A stretch of DNA of 64,000 bases from contig CAUJHR010000010.1 of assembly GCA_963205195.1 (NCBI GenBank), positions 1 to 64,000 on the forward strand. The letters run 5' to 3'. The position numbers were made by a program, and so were the translations under genes. Numbering within the stretch: position 1 is the first letter of the stretch; the number at the start of each line of letters is the position of its first letter. Positions 10,595-19,362 of this stretch are shown in pieces. This DNA is from Pseudomonadota bacterium. GTDB taxonomy: Bacteria > Pseudomonadota > Alphaproteobacteria > Rickettsiales > SXRF01. Under the pieces are notes generated by a model, which was not told where the DNA came from, made no database searches, and saw only the letters and a list, made by a program, of their open reading frames with translations.

Positions 10595-11533
10595 ATGTCC
10601 GGCGAACAAGAAATTAATTCTGAAAAGGAAGGCAAAACACAGCCCAACTTTTTTGCTCAATTTAAAAAGCCTACCATAGCGCTTATCATAATTATGGTTT
10701 TCATATCATTTGCCAAATTATATACTCCCATTAAACAGCAAAAAAAACATGATATAGAAACAGGTGCTACCGAAACATTGCCTGAGAAGGCAATTGCAAA
10801 CCAGCAACAGAATTATACCCCAGGCAATTCTGGCATAGAATCCACAGTACCTGCTGAAAATCTTTCGGTAATTACGCAACCATCTATAGAAACGGCGCGT
10901 AATGATAAGCGTTTAATTGCGCTTGAAGATAAGATTTCAAAAATGCAGGCAGAGCATGAAACGGAAATAACTGACCTTAAAGCAAAATTTGATTCAAAAA
11001 CCCAAGCATCACAAAACAAAGTGGCATCGCTGCTTTCTGCATTAATCGTTTTTGGCCAGCTAAAAGACGCGATCAATAGCGGCAAGCCATATGAAAGCGA
11101 ACTAAACCAGCTAGTAAATTTAACAGCCTCGGATACAAACACACAGGAAATTTTATCATCCATAAAGAATCATTCCGAAAACGGAATAATAATTCCAGCA
11201 CTACTTAAAGAAAAATTTTTACCGCTTATAAGGCAAGCACTATTTAGTAAAGATGAAAGCAGCTACAAAAATATACTGCATAGATTCATTACTATACGTA
11301 AAACCGGACAGCAGACCGGTGATGATGATGAATCCATAATTGCCCGCGCAGAATTCAAGCTAGTCCAAGATGACTTAAAAGGTGCGGCAGATGAGTTAAC
11401 CAGTCTAACACCACAATCCCAAGCTGTATTTTCTGAATGGGCACAAAATGCAAATGACTGGCTGTCCACACAGGATAAACTCAGCAAACTGCAATTGCAG
11501 CTTACCAAAACCGAAATCACGCAAAAGCCATGA
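10595..11533 (+). CDS. Mitofilin (Mic60-type) inner-membrane protein
   Basis: A 312-residue protein with a short cytoplasmic N-terminus, one transmembrane helix at about 27-45, a low-complexity linker, a coiled coil at about 105-150, and a C-terminal helical region (about 170-300) resembling the mitofilin signature in alphaproteobacterial COG4223 proteins. Such proteins are the bacterial counterparts of mitochondrial Mic60, which shapes cristae and bridges to the outer membrane; that role here is inference. The hemD-mitofilin-hemY order is typical of alphaproteobacteria and strengthens the call. Its last codons overlap the hemY start (ATGA). Confidence 0.85.
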   Translation: MSGEQEINSEKEGKTQPNFFAQFKKPTIALIIIMVFISFAKLYTPIKQQKKHDIETGATETLPEKAIANQQQNYTPGNSGIESTVPAENLSVITQPSIETARNDKRLIALEDKISKMQAEHETEITDLKAKFDSKTQASQNKVASLLSALIVFGQLKDAINSGKPYESELNQLVNLTASDTNTQEILSSIKNHSENGIIIPALLKEKFLPLIRQALFSKDESSYKNILHRFITIRKTGQQTGDDDESIIARAEFKLVQDDLKGAADELTSLTPQSQAVFSEWAQNANDWLSTQDKLSKLQLQLTKTEITQKP

Positions 11534-12519
11534 TAAATTTGCTGTTATTCCTGTTTTTTATCGCCTGTGTAAGCATTGCTGCCACGCTCGTAGTTGAAAA
11601 TCCGGGTATTGTTAAAATGCACTGGTTTGATTACCAAGTTGAAACCAGTGTGGCATTTATTATATTTGCGATATTAATCAGCGCGGTATTGATAGTACTG
11701 CTAACTCTTATTATAAGGTTGATTTTCAATGCTCCGTCCAGGTTCATGGAAAGGCGTAATGTCAGGCAGCTTAAGTCAGGCATTACAGAGCTTACTTACA
11801 GTATCTCCGCCCTTGCTTCTTCTAATATTGACGCTGCCGACACACATATCCGCAAGGTCGAGAAACTACTTGGCAATACGCCGCTTACAATTCTGCTCTC
11901 GGCACAAATAGCAAAAACCAAAGGCGATGAAGCAAAGACCCAGAAATTACTGGAACAATTACTGGAATACAAGGAAACAGAGTACCTGGCGGCACGCTCA
12001 TTAAGCGATAGCGCCAACAAGCAGGACAACTTGCCAAAAGCTTTGGTTATGGCTAAAAAAGCCCATTCCATAGATCCTAAAAACGCTGCATCAGCCCTTG
12101 CGGTTATAAGCTTGCAAACACGGCTTGGGCATTGGGATGAGGCAATTTCAAATATTCATAGCCTGAAAATTCCGCGCCGTGAAAAGAACCGTATTCGCGC
12201 CTTTATATCGCTTGAGCGCGGTAAATCACTTATAGAAAATAGCCGCGATGAAGAAGCGCTATCCCTTACAAAAAATATTCTTTCTACTTTGCCAAAATTT
12301 CCTCCGGCACTTGATTTTTGCGCCGAGGTTTATGAAAGGAACCAGCAGGCAACCAAGGCTAAAAAGCTGCGTGTAAAACTTGGACAATTGCAACAGGGCA
12401 AATGGCTATGCAAATCATGTGGACATACACAGGATAGCTGGAAACTGCATTGCGAATCATGTATGGAAATGGATAGCCTTGGGCAGCCGGAAAATAGCAT
12501 AAATAACGTAAGCAATTAG
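11530..12519 (+). CDS. HemY-like TPR membrane protein with C-terminal metal ribbon
   Basis: Resembles the HemY protein downstream of hemD in proteobacteria, distinct from protoporphyrinogen oxidase. There are two N-terminal transmembrane helices (about 2-22 and 38-60), the HemY_N region, and then TPR-like helical repeats to about residue 275. The end (WLCKSCG...HCESC) provides two CxxC pairs 14 residues apart, a rubredoxin-like or LapB-like metal-binding ribbon. Length is 329 residues. It overlaps the mitofilin gene by four bases. Its TAG stop lies inside the first arm of the palindrome at 12514-12628. Confidence 0.87.
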   Translation: MINLLLFLFFIACVSIAATLVVENPGIVKMHWFDYQVETSVAFIIFAILISAVLIVLLTLIIRLIFNAPSRFMERRNVRQLKSGITELTYSISALASSNIDAADTHIRKVEKLLGNTPLTILLSAQIAKTKGDEAKTQKLLEQLLEYKETEYLAARSLSDSANKQDNLPKALVMAKKAHSIDPKNAASALAVISLQTRLGHWDEAISNIHSLKIPRREKNRIRAFISLERGKSLIENSRDEEALSLTKNILSTLPKFPPALDFCAEVYERNQQATKAKKLRVKLGQLQQGKWLCKSCGHTQDSWKLHCESCMEMDSLGQPENSINNVSN

Positions 12520-12628
12520 AGCGTTTTGCTTTAGTTCTGCATTAGGCAGGCGAGGCAAAGTGTACAAAACAAAGAGTACATGAGCCGAAGCCTAACAACG
12601 TGCAGGGCTAAATGAAAACGCTCTAATT
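12514..12628. repeat. 115-bp palindromic element between hemY and panB
   Basis: The ends are a perfect 14-bp inverted repeat, AATTAGAGCGTTTT and AAAACGCTCTAATT. Moving inward, further matched segments follow in order: TTTAG with CTAAA, CTGCA with TGCAG, TTAGGC with GCCTAA, and TGTAC with GTACA around an A-rich loop. The whole element therefore folds into one long imperfect hairpin. The plus-strand right arm is followed by eight T bases, so it may also terminate transcription from hemY. The TAG stops of both convergent genes lie in its arms. It looks like a small non-autonomous repeat, but copy number cannot be judged from one window. Confidence 0.8.
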
Positions 12629-13429
12629 TTTTTTGTAAGGATAGCAATATTCAGCGCTTGGGAATCTGCGCGCTCTCACTTCTTTGGCGTATTCAGAAAC
12701 CGCCTTTTTTGTTATGCCTGCGACATCAGCATAACGCTTCACAAAACTTGGTATATATTCGCCTCCCGCCCCCAACATATCATCGATCACCAAAACCTGG
12801 CCATCACAAGCAGGGGATGCTCCAATACCAATGGTCGGTATAGATAATTGCGCTGTTATATCTTTTGCCACTGCCTCTACAACACCTTCAATAACTATTG
12901 CAAAAGCGCCAGCCAGCTCAATAGCCTTGGCATCTTCCAATAAGGACTGTGCATCTTTTTCGTTTTTGCCCTGAGTGCGATACCCGCCCATTGCATTCAC
13001 ACTTTGCGGCTTAAGCCCTATATGGCCCATAACCGGTATTCCGCGCTCCACAAGGAATTTAACTGTTGGAGCCATTTCCACCCCTCCTTCCAATTTAACA
13101 GCGCCGCAACCTGTTGCAGCAATTATGGAAGTAGAAGTTTCACACGCCTGGGCCGGCGAAGCTTGAAAGCTTCCAAATGGCAGATCAATAACAACCAGTG
13201 CTTTTTTTGTGCTGCAAACTACTGCCTTACCATGCGCTATCATCATGGGCACTGTTACGGCCAGTGTATTTTCCATTCCGTAAACCACCATTCCCAGTGA
13301 ATCTCCAACCAGCAGTATATCAACATATTCATCAAGCAGGCGCGCATTGGATGCAGTATAAGCAGTCAGCACCACTAAAGGCTCTTTACCTTTATGTGCC
13401 ATAATGTCATGGATGTTTAAGCGTTTCAT
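12623..13429 (-). CDS. panB: 3-methyl-2-oxobutanoate hydroxymethyltransferase
   Basis: Adds the hydroxymethyl group from methylene-tetrahydrofolate to ketoisovalerate, the first committed step to pantothenate. The 268-residue TIM barrel shows LVGDSLGMVVYG near residue 40 (magnesium-binding aspartate), DLPFGSF near 80, GHIGLKPQSVNAMGGY near 135 and IGIGASPACDGQVLV near 200. This matches the family's length and motif order. No panC or panD is nearby. The stop codon TAG sits in the right arm of the palindrome shared with hemY. Confidence 0.96.
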   Translation of the reverse strand: MKRLNIHDIMAHKGKEPLVVLTAYTASNARLLDEYVDILLVGDSLGMVVYGMENTLAVTVPMMIAHGKAVVCSTKKALVVIDLPFGSFQASPAQACETSTSIIAATGCGAVKLEGGVEMAPTVKFLVERGIPVMGHIGLKPQSVNAMGGYRTQGKNEKDAQSLLEDAKAIELAGAFAIVIEGVVEAVAKDITAQLSIPTIGIGASPACDGQVLVIDDMLGAGGEYIPSFVKRYADVAGITKKAVSEYAKEVRARRFPSAEYCYPYKKN

Positions 13430-13460
13430 GCGGCGATATTACAATAAAAATCAGGAAAAT

Positions 13461-14927
13461 CTAGTCTACATTCTTTATAATAACTTCATCATTACTCTTA
13501 ATCTCACGGGGCACTGAGAAGCGTATGGTAGTACCAACGCCAACTTCACTTGCAATTTCAAATTTTCCGCCCATAAGTTCCACGAATTTTTTTGTAAGTG
13601 GCAGCCCCAGACCTGTTCCTTCATATTTTCGGCTCATAGCGCTATCTACCTGGCCAAATGGCGACATAGCGCGGGAAATATCCTTAGGGGCAATACCAAT
13701 ACCGCTATCACGCACCTCAAACATATAATTATCAGTATTTATGTCAGCCCACGCAACAATCCGCACTTCCCCACCAGCCGGGGTGAATTTTATTGCGTTG
13801 GAAAGCAGGTTTAAGAGTATCTGTTTAAATTTTTTACTATCAGTTACAATGTTCAATATTTCTTTAGGAAGCGCCTCAACCAGAATAACCTGCGCCGCCT
13901 CAGCCCTTGGTGTAACAAGCCGTACGCAGTTATGTACAAGCTTATTTAAATTTACTTCGGAAACTTCCATTTCCAGCTTTCCAGCCTCCGCTTTAGAATA
14001 ATCGAGAATATCATTAATAAGGCTGAGCAGGTGTACGCCGGAAGAATGTATATCATTAATGTAATCTTCGAATTTTTTATGATCCATTTCGTGTGATAGA
14101 TTATTTTTAATGATTTCAGAAAAACCAATAATTGCATTAAGCGGTGTGCGAAGCTCGTGGCTGATATTAGCAAGGAATTGGGTTTTATCGCGGTTTTCCG
14201 ATTGGGCGATTGCTGCAGCTGCGGCAAGCTCCACATTGGCCTCATGCTGCTTGCTTATAATGCTTTCTGTCCTGCGCCCTATTAAAAACAATATAGCCAT
14301 ATATAACAGCAAAAAGCCTATAACATATGCGGTACCGATAAATTGCAGGCTTTGGAGATTTTCCAGCGGCATAGTCAGATCAGCAACAAGCTCGATCATG
14401 CCCTGCGATACTCCAGATCCATCTATAATAGGAACCAGTGTCTGGAGAACAATTCCGCTGCCATTATGCAACTTTGTTTCCGTTGTCTGGCTACTCATAT
14501 ATGAACCACGGAACTGGTTTTTTACAAAATTAGGGTTGGGTGATATATCCTGCCCTACAAGGGCATTCCCAGAATTCACATTGCTTGTGATAAGAAGCGT
14601 GCCAACTGAATTATATATATTGACCCGAAGAAGCGGCATTTTTTTAAAATAGCGCACAGTATCAAGCCCAAAATTCTGCACCAACTTCTGGGTTTCAGGG
14701 TTATTTCTGTCCTTTTCAGACAAGGTGGTACTGAACATGGACACAGTTTCCCTGTGTTCTTTCCAGACCGATTCTATATAGCCTTCCGCTATACTGGCAT
14801 TGTTCCTGTCGATAAGCCTTTTTATGTCATCAACCGCAACATTGCGGAACATAATCCCAGCCGCGCTGGTTATGCCGACAACGACAATAAGGCTTATCAG
14901 GGAAAATAACCGGAAATACCCAAACAT
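13461..14927 (-). CDS. Membrane sensor histidine kinase
   Basis: A 488-residue kinase. One transmembrane helix lies near residues 7-27, a periplasmic sensing region (about 30-200) follows, and a second helix is at about 202-222. The HisKA domain contains NISHELRTPLNAIIGFSEI, with the phospho-accepting histidine near 257. The HATPase domain has NLLSNAIKFTP (N box), DSGIGIAP (G1) and GTGLGLPL (G2). The dimerisation sequence resembles alphaproteobacterial PleC/DivJ-type kinases, though the cognate regulator is unknown and none is encoded nearby. It is 31 bases upstream of panB on the same strand. Confidence 0.9.
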   Translation of the reverse strand: MFGYFRLFSLISLIVVVGITSAAGIMFRNVAVDDIKRLIDRNNASIAEGYIESVWKEHRETVSMFSTTLSEKDRNNPETQKLVQNFGLDTVRYFKKMPLLRVNIYNSVGTLLITSNVNSGNALVGQDISPNPNFVKNQFRGSYMSSQTTETKLHNGSGIVLQTLVPIIDGSGVSQGMIELVADLTMPLENLQSLQFIGTAYVIGFLLLYMAILFLIGRRTESIISKQHEANVELAAAAAIAQSENRDKTQFLANISHELRTPLNAIIGFSEIIKNNLSHEMDHKKFEDYINDIHSSGVHLLSLINDILDYSKAEAGKLEMEVSEVNLNKLVHNCVRLVTPRAEAAQVILVEALPKEILNIVTDSKKFKQILLNLLSNAIKFTPAGGEVRIVAWADINTDNYMFEVRDSGIGIAPKDISRAMSPFGQVDSAMSRKYEGTGLGLPLTKKFVELMGGKFEIASEVGVGTTIRFSVPREIKSNDEVIIKNVD

Positions 14928-15060
14928 ATATTAAAACTTTTGCTGTTAAGTCATGGTAATAATACACCGGTTCCAGTTAATAAAAGATTGAAATTATAGG
15001 AAAAAATTTATAAAAATACATAAAATGCCATATTTTTAGTTATTATAGGCAAGCAGATAC

Positions 15061-15089
15061 TTGACAGATAGCCTGCAAAAGGCTACAAG
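15061..15089 (+). promoter_or_regulatory. Candidate sigma-70 promoter for the rpmH operon
   Basis: TTGACA at 15061-15066 is a perfect -35, followed after 17 bases by TACAAG (15084-15089), a 4/6 match to the -10. A better -10 (TATACT, 15130-15135) lies closer to rpmH but has a poor -35, so two starts are possible. The region 14928-15153 otherwise holds no gene. Confidence 0.45.
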
Positions 15090-15153
15090 CACCATCCGTT
15101 TAAACCATATCATGGCATAATTGACTTGATATACTGATTTTTCAGGATTTTTT

Positions 15154-15288
15154 ATGAAAAGAACATACCAGCCAAGCAACATTGTACGCAAACGCCGCCA
15201 TGGGTTCCGCGCACGCATGGCAACTGTAGGTGGCCGTCGCGTCCTTAATGCCCGCCGCGCAAAAGGTCGTAAACGCTTATCCGCTTAA
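15154..15288 (+). CDS. rpmH: 50S ribosomal protein L34
   Basis: A 44-residue basic protein too short for the ORF track on this strand. It begins [18 protein letters not shown] and ends [10 protein letters not shown], which is diagnostic for L34. It is a component of the large ribosomal subunit. It is the first gene of the conserved rpmH-rnpA-yidD-yidC-engB run. The 5' flank contains an AGG ribosome-binding motif 8 bases before the ATG. Confidence 0.98.
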   Translation: MKRTYQPSNIVRKRRHGFRARMATVGGRRVLNARRAKGRKRLSA

Positions 15289-15296
15289 TAAAAACC

Positions 15297-15313
15297 TGCT
15301 CTCTTTAGGAGCA
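15297..15313 (+). promoter_or_regulatory. Small hairpin between rpmH and rnpA
   Basis: TGCTC and GAGCA pair across a 7-base loop just downstream of the rpmH stop, and the 3' arm holds an AGGAG motif upstream of rnpA. It may reduce rnpA expression relative to rpmH. There is no U tract, so it is not a classic terminator. Confidence 0.35.
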
Positions 15314-15323
15314 AGTAGGTATT

Positions 15324-15701
15324 ATGGCATATGTTACGATTAAAGACCGTAAGGATTTCCTCAAAGCCACTGCTGCCGGCAAAAAATTTATCACCAATAG
15401 TTTTATATTGCAGATGATTAAACGTCAGGATAACCATCCTGCTCCTGTAAGCGAAACAAGAATTGGTTTTACGGTTACTAAAAAAATGGGTGGTGCGGTA
15501 ACGCGTAACCGTATTAAGCGCAGGCTGCGCGAAGCGTCTAAAGAATCATTATTAAAAAATGGCCTGGCTGGGCATGATTATGTGGTGATTTCACGAATAA
15601 AAGCACTGGATTGCGATTTTTGCGATTTAAAACGTGATATGGAATTTGCATTTACCAGAATTATCCATCATAAGGGCAATAATCCTAAACCAAACAATTA
15701 A
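15324..15701 (+). CDS. rnpA: Ribonuclease P protein component
   Basis: Basic 125-residue protein partner of the RNase P RNA, which matures tRNA 5' ends. The RNR signature GGAVTRNRIKRRLREA is at about residues 55-70, and RIGFTVTKKMG precedes it. Length is within the family range. Position directly downstream of rpmH and upstream of yidD is the standard arrangement. The RNA partner gene rnpB was not found in the window. Confidence 0.97.
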   Translation: MAYVTIKDRKDFLKATAAGKKFITNSFILQMIKRQDNHPAPVSETRIGFTVTKKMGGAVTRNRIKRRLREASKESLLKNGLAGHDYVVISRIKALDCDFCDLKRDMEFAFTRIIHHKGNNPKPNN

Positions 15702-15711
15702 ACTGGCTTAC

Positions 15712-15954
15712 ATGTTATTATTTAGCAGATCAGCAAAATTATTTATTCGTGCCTACCAGCTTTTGCTATCACCAGTAATTGGGGTTAACTGCCGTTTCAC
15801 GCCAAGCTGTTCGCATTATGCTATGGAAGCAATAGAAAAGCATGGTGCGTATAAAGGCACAAACCTTGCATTACGCAGGCTTGCACGCTGTCACCCTTTT
15901 GCAAAATCCGGTTACGATCCGGTACCAGCTATCAACTCTAAATCCAAAGTTTGA
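15712..15954 (+). CDS. yidD: Membrane protein insertion efficiency factor YidD
   Basis: The track ORF starts at 15634 inside rnpA. The ATG at 15712, just past the rnpA stop, gives an 80-residue protein beginning MLLFSRSAKLFIRAYQ, as expected for YidD. Family motifs are present: QLLLSPVIGVNCRFTPSCS near residue 17 and HYAMEAIEKHG after it, plus the paired cysteines. It assists YidC-dependent membrane protein insertion. It is 6 bases before yidC. Confidence 0.95.
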   Translation: MLLFSRSAKLFIRAYQLLLSPVIGVNCRFTPSCSHYAMEAIEKHGAYKGTNLALRRLARCHPFAKSGYDPVPAINSKSKV

Positions 15955-15960
15955 GCTAAT

Positions 15961-17754
15961 ATGAAAAATTTTAATGAACCAGACTATCAACGCATAACAC
16001 TTACCATTTTCATAGCAGCTATAGTATTGCTTAGCTGGCAGGCATTATATGAATGGCCGCGCAGACAGCATCTTGCACAAGCTGTAGCAGTGCAGTCACA
16101 AAGGGCAGAAGCTATAAAAGAGAAAAAGGTTGAGGAGATAAAGGCCAAGGAAATCGATGCGGATTTTAATCCGAACCTTACCCGCGCCCAGCGGCTTGAG
16201 AATACGACCCGCGTATTAATAAAATCTGATAAACTACATGGTTCCATAGACTTAAAAGGTGCACGATTTGACGATCTTACATTGGCAAAGTATAAAGTTA
16301 CCCTAGATAAGGATAGCCCAGAGGTCATATTGCTATCCCCTAATGGCGATAATGAAGCATATTTTGCACAGGCAGGCTGGGTTGCAACCGATGGAAAAAC
16401 TAAAGTTCCTGATGGCAAGACCATCTGGAAATCTGACAAAGCCTCTATAAAGGCGAATGAAATTAGCACTCTAAGCTGGGATAATGGAGCAGGTGTAACT
16501 TTTATCCTCTCAATTGCAGTGGATAATGATTATATGTTTAATATAACCCAGCGCGTGGAAAATAATTCCGGCAGCGAAATATCAGTTGCGCCTTATGGTT
16601 ATATCAATCGCAGCCATAATGAAGGACTCCAGGGCAATGTCGTTATGCACGAAGGCCCCCTTGGTGTTGTTGAAGGTGCAATCATTGAAGTCCCATACAA
16701 AACATTGAATGAAAAAGGCAACAAAACCTATGAAAATGCAAATGGCTGGCTCGGTATAACTGATAAATACTGGCTTACCGCACTTGTTCCAGATTCACAA
16801 TTCAAAGGGACATTCAGCCATTATACAAAGAATGGGCAGGAGCGTTATCAGGCAGATTATGTAGGAAGCACCCAGACAATAAACGCAGGGTCAAGCCACG
16901 AATCAAAAATGCGGCTCTTTGCAGGTGCCAAAGAGATAAATGTTCTTGATCGTTATGCCGATGGTGATTCTTCCGGCGCCAACCCGCCAATTCCGTTATT
17001 CGACAGGGCCGTGGATTTTGGGGTATTATATTTCCTCACCAAGCCTTTATTCCTCATGCTCAACTTATTTTATGCAATGATCGGCAATTTCGGGCTGGCT
17101 ATTATGATGGTAACAATCGTAGTAAAGCTGTGCATGTTCCCGCTAGCAAGCAAATCCTATAAGGCTATGGCAAAAATGCGTATTTTACAGCCGGAAATGG
17201 TAAAGCTACGCGAAAAATATCATGATGACCATATCGCCTTGAATAAGGAGATGATGGCCCTTTATAAGCTTCATCGTGTGAACCCTGCTTCAGGATGCCT
17301 GCCCCTTCTTATCCAGATGCCGGTATTCTTTGCGCTTTACAAAGTTCTTTATGTGACGATTGAAATGCGCCATGCACCATTCTTTGGCTGGCTGCGCGAC
17401 CTTTCTGCTCCCGACTCTTCCAACATATTCACATTATTTGGGCTATATCCTTGGGAAACTCCGCACCTGCTGCATCTTGGCATACTGCCCATACTTTACT
17501 GTATAACGATGATAATCCAGCAGCGCCAGCAACCAGCCCCTCCCGATCCGGTGCAGGCAAAAATGATGAAAATAATGCCGTTCGCATTACTCTTCTTGTT
17601 TGCAAGCTTCCCGGCTGGCCTGGTTGTGTACTGGATATGGAGCAATATACTTTCCATTATGCAGCAGGAAATTATAACCTTGCGCCACGGCACGCACCGT
17701 TCACAGCGTGAGAAACAAAATGCTTTGGATAAGGCTGCTGCAAAAAAATCATGA
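15961..17754 (+). CDS. yidC: Membrane protein insertase YidC
   Basis: A 597-residue Oxa1/YidC-family insertase. An N-terminal transmembrane helix lies at about 11-28, and a large periplasmic beta domain follows (about 80-340). The conserved insertase core holds five helices from about residue 350 (FGLAIMMVTIVVKLCMFPLA, GCLPLLIQMPVFFALYKVL, FPAGLVVYWIWSNILSI). The protein ends in a basic tail. It inserts inner-membrane proteins alone or with SecYEG. Its stop overlaps the engB start (ATGA). Confidence 0.97.
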   Translation: MKNFNEPDYQRITLTIFIAAIVLLSWQALYEWPRRQHLAQAVAVQSQRAEAIKEKKVEEIKAKEIDADFNPNLTRAQRLENTTRVLIKSDKLHGSIDLKGARFDDLTLAKYKVTLDKDSPEVILLSPNGDNEAYFAQAGWVATDGKTKVPDGKTIWKSDKASIKANEISTLSWDNGAGVTFILSIAVDNDYMFNITQRVENNSGSEISVAPYGYINRSHNEGLQGNVVMHEGPLGVVEGAIIEVPYKTLNEKGNKTYENANGWLGITDKYWLTALVPDSQFKGTFSHYTKNGQERYQADYVGSTQTINAGSSHESKMRLFAGAKEINVLDRYADGDSSGANPPIPLFDRAVDFGVLYFLTKPLFLMLNLFYAMIGNFGLAIMMVTIVVKLCMFPLASKSYKAMAKMRILQPEMVKLREKYHDDHIALNKEMMALYKLHRVNPASGCLPLLIQMPVFFALYKVLYVTIEMRHAPFFGWLRDLSAPDSSNIFTLFGLYPWETPHLLHLGILPILYCITMIIQQRQQPAPPDPVQAKMMKIMPFALLFLFASFPAGLVVYWIWSNILSIMQQEIITLRHGTHRSQREKQNALDKAAAKKS

Positions 17755-18371
17755 GCAATTTAAGCGAAAATGCCATACTTTTCCGTAAGCCCTGCCGCTT
17801 CATGGCCGGAGCTGCAACCATGGCTTCGCTTCCCGAATTCAGCCAGCCTGAAGTTGCTTTCATCGGACGTTCCAACGTTGGCAAATCCAGCCTTATAAAC
17901 GCACTGGTCGGGCAAAAGGCACTGGCGAAAACATCACAGAACCCAGGCCATACCAAGCAGCTTAATTTTTTCCTGCTTGATGAGAGGCTTATGCTGGTGG
18001 ATATGCCCGGTTATGGCTATGCCAAGGTTTCAAAACAGCGTAAAAGCGAATGGGACCAGTTGATTGCCAGCTACCTATGTGGTCGGCCTACTTTGCAGCG
18101 CGCCTGCCTGCTTATCGACAGCCGCAGGGGTGTAATGCCTCATGATGATGAATTCATGTCCATGCTTGATGATTCGGCAGTCAATTACCAGATCGTACTT
18201 ACTAAAACAGACACGCTTAGCGCTAAAGAATCCAGCGAAATATTGCAAAATACGCAAGATGCGCTAAAGTCACACGTTGCCGCCCATCCTATTATTATAG
18301 CAACCAGTTCTAAAGATAGGCACGGGATTGAAGAATTACAAAATGAACTGGCTCCGTTCGCATTAAAATAA
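17751..18371 (+). CDS. engB: Ribosome biogenesis GTPase EngB (YihA/YsxC)
   Basis: A 206-residue small GTPase required for 50S assembly. G1 GRSNVGKSSL is at 39-48, G3 DMPGYGYAKV near 84, G4 TKTD near 149. The sequence NPGHTKQLNFF between G1 and G3 is typical of the EngB family. The start overlaps yidC by four bases. It belongs to the conserved block that runs from rpmH; argB follows 26 bases later. Confidence 0.96.
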   Translation: MSNLSENAILFRKPCRFMAGAATMASLPEFSQPEVAFIGRSNVGKSSLINALVGQKALAKTSQNPGHTKQLNFFLLDERLMLVDMPGYGYAKVSKQRKSEWDQLIASYLCGRPTLQRACLLIDSRRGVMPHDDEFMSMLDDSAVNYQIVLTKTDTLSAKESSEILQNTQDALKSHVAAHPIIIATSSKDRHGIEELQNELAPFALK

Positions 18372-18397
18372 TTGGCATTATAAATAAGGCATAAACT

Positions 18398-19309
18398 ATG
18401 AAAACAAGAACCATACAAGACCCCAGCGAATGGCTTAAAACGGTAACAACGCTTTCCGAAGCACTGCCTTATATGCGCGAATTTGCGGGCGAAACTTTCG
18501 TTATAAAATATGGCGGCCATGTAATGGGTGATGCAACTCTTTCACGCCAGTTCGCCGAGGACATTGTTCTACTAAAACAGGTTGGTATCAACCCTATAGT
18601 CGTGCATGGTGGCGGGCCGCAGATCGGTAAAATGCTTGAGCGCCTCAAGATACAGAGCTCTTTTATCGATGGGCTGCGTGTGACTGACGCTGCGGCTGTT
18701 GAAATAGTAGAAATGGTACTTTCTGGCTCTATAAACAAACAAATAGTTGCTGAAATTAATGCCGCAGGCGGCATGGCGGTTGGTATATCAGGCAAGGATG
18801 GCGGGCTTATAGAAGCTCGCAAACTTCGCCGTAGCGTGCGTGATACAGACTCTAACATTGAGAAAATACTGGATTTGGGATTTGTAGGTGAGCCAACACG
18901 CATAAACCCAACATTGCTTCAGGAATTTTCTGAATCACATATAATCCCGGTAATAGCTCCTATAGGTATTGGGGCAAGCGGAGAAACCTATAATATAAAT
19001 GCGGATACGGCTGCCGGAGCTATTGCTGCTGCCATAGGTGCATCTAAACTGATAATCCTAACCGATGTTTCCGGCGTCTTAAATAAAAACAAGGAACTTA
19101 TAAGTGAACTATCCTTCAAGGAAGTGCGGAAACTTATTAAAGACAAAACCATAAGTGGCGGCATGATACCCAAGGTTGAAACCTGCCTGCATGCTCTGGA
19201 AAATGACTGCGAAGCTGCCCATATACTTGATGGCCGTCTGCCTCACGTATTGCTGCTGGAAACCTTTACAAAATTTGGTGCAGGCACCATGATTTGCCAT
19301 GATGATTAG
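18398..19309 (+). CDS. argB: Acetylglutamate kinase
   Basis: Phosphorylates N-acetylglutamate in arginine synthesis. The 303-residue amino-acid-kinase fold shows VIKYGGHVMGD near residue 34, VHGGGPQIGKML near 68, GLRVTD near 92 and TDVSGVLNKNKELISEL near 225. The C-terminal GGMIPKVETCLHAL is also conserved. Note GGHVMGD where most family members have GG[NH]AM. The engB-argB order is common in alphaproteobacteria. Confidence 0.97.
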   Translation: MKTRTIQDPSEWLKTVTTLSEALPYMREFAGETFVIKYGGHVMGDATLSRQFAEDIVLLKQVGINPIVVHGGGPQIGKMLERLKIQSSFIDGLRVTDAAAVEIVEMVLSGSINKQIVAEINAAGGMAVGISGKDGGLIEARKLRRSVRDTDSNIEKILDLGFVGEPTRINPTLLQEFSESHIIPVIAPIGIGASGETYNINADTAAGAIAAAIGASKLIILTDVSGVLNKNKELISELSFKEVRKLIKDKTISGGMIPKVETCLHALENDCEAAHILDGRLPHVLLLETFTKFGAGTMICHDD

Positions 19310-19328
19310 CCTTATTCTGTAAAGGCTA
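19307..19328 (+). terminator. Hairpin after argB
   Basis: TAGCCTT and AAGGCTA form a perfect 7-bp stem with an 8-base loop, beginning at the argB stop codon itself. The following bases (TTGCATTT) are only partly T-rich, so this is a weak terminator or mRNA-stabilising hairpin between argB and mlaE. Confidence 0.4.
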
Positions 19329-19362
19329 TTGCATTTCACAGGATTACAAGTAAAACCATTGC

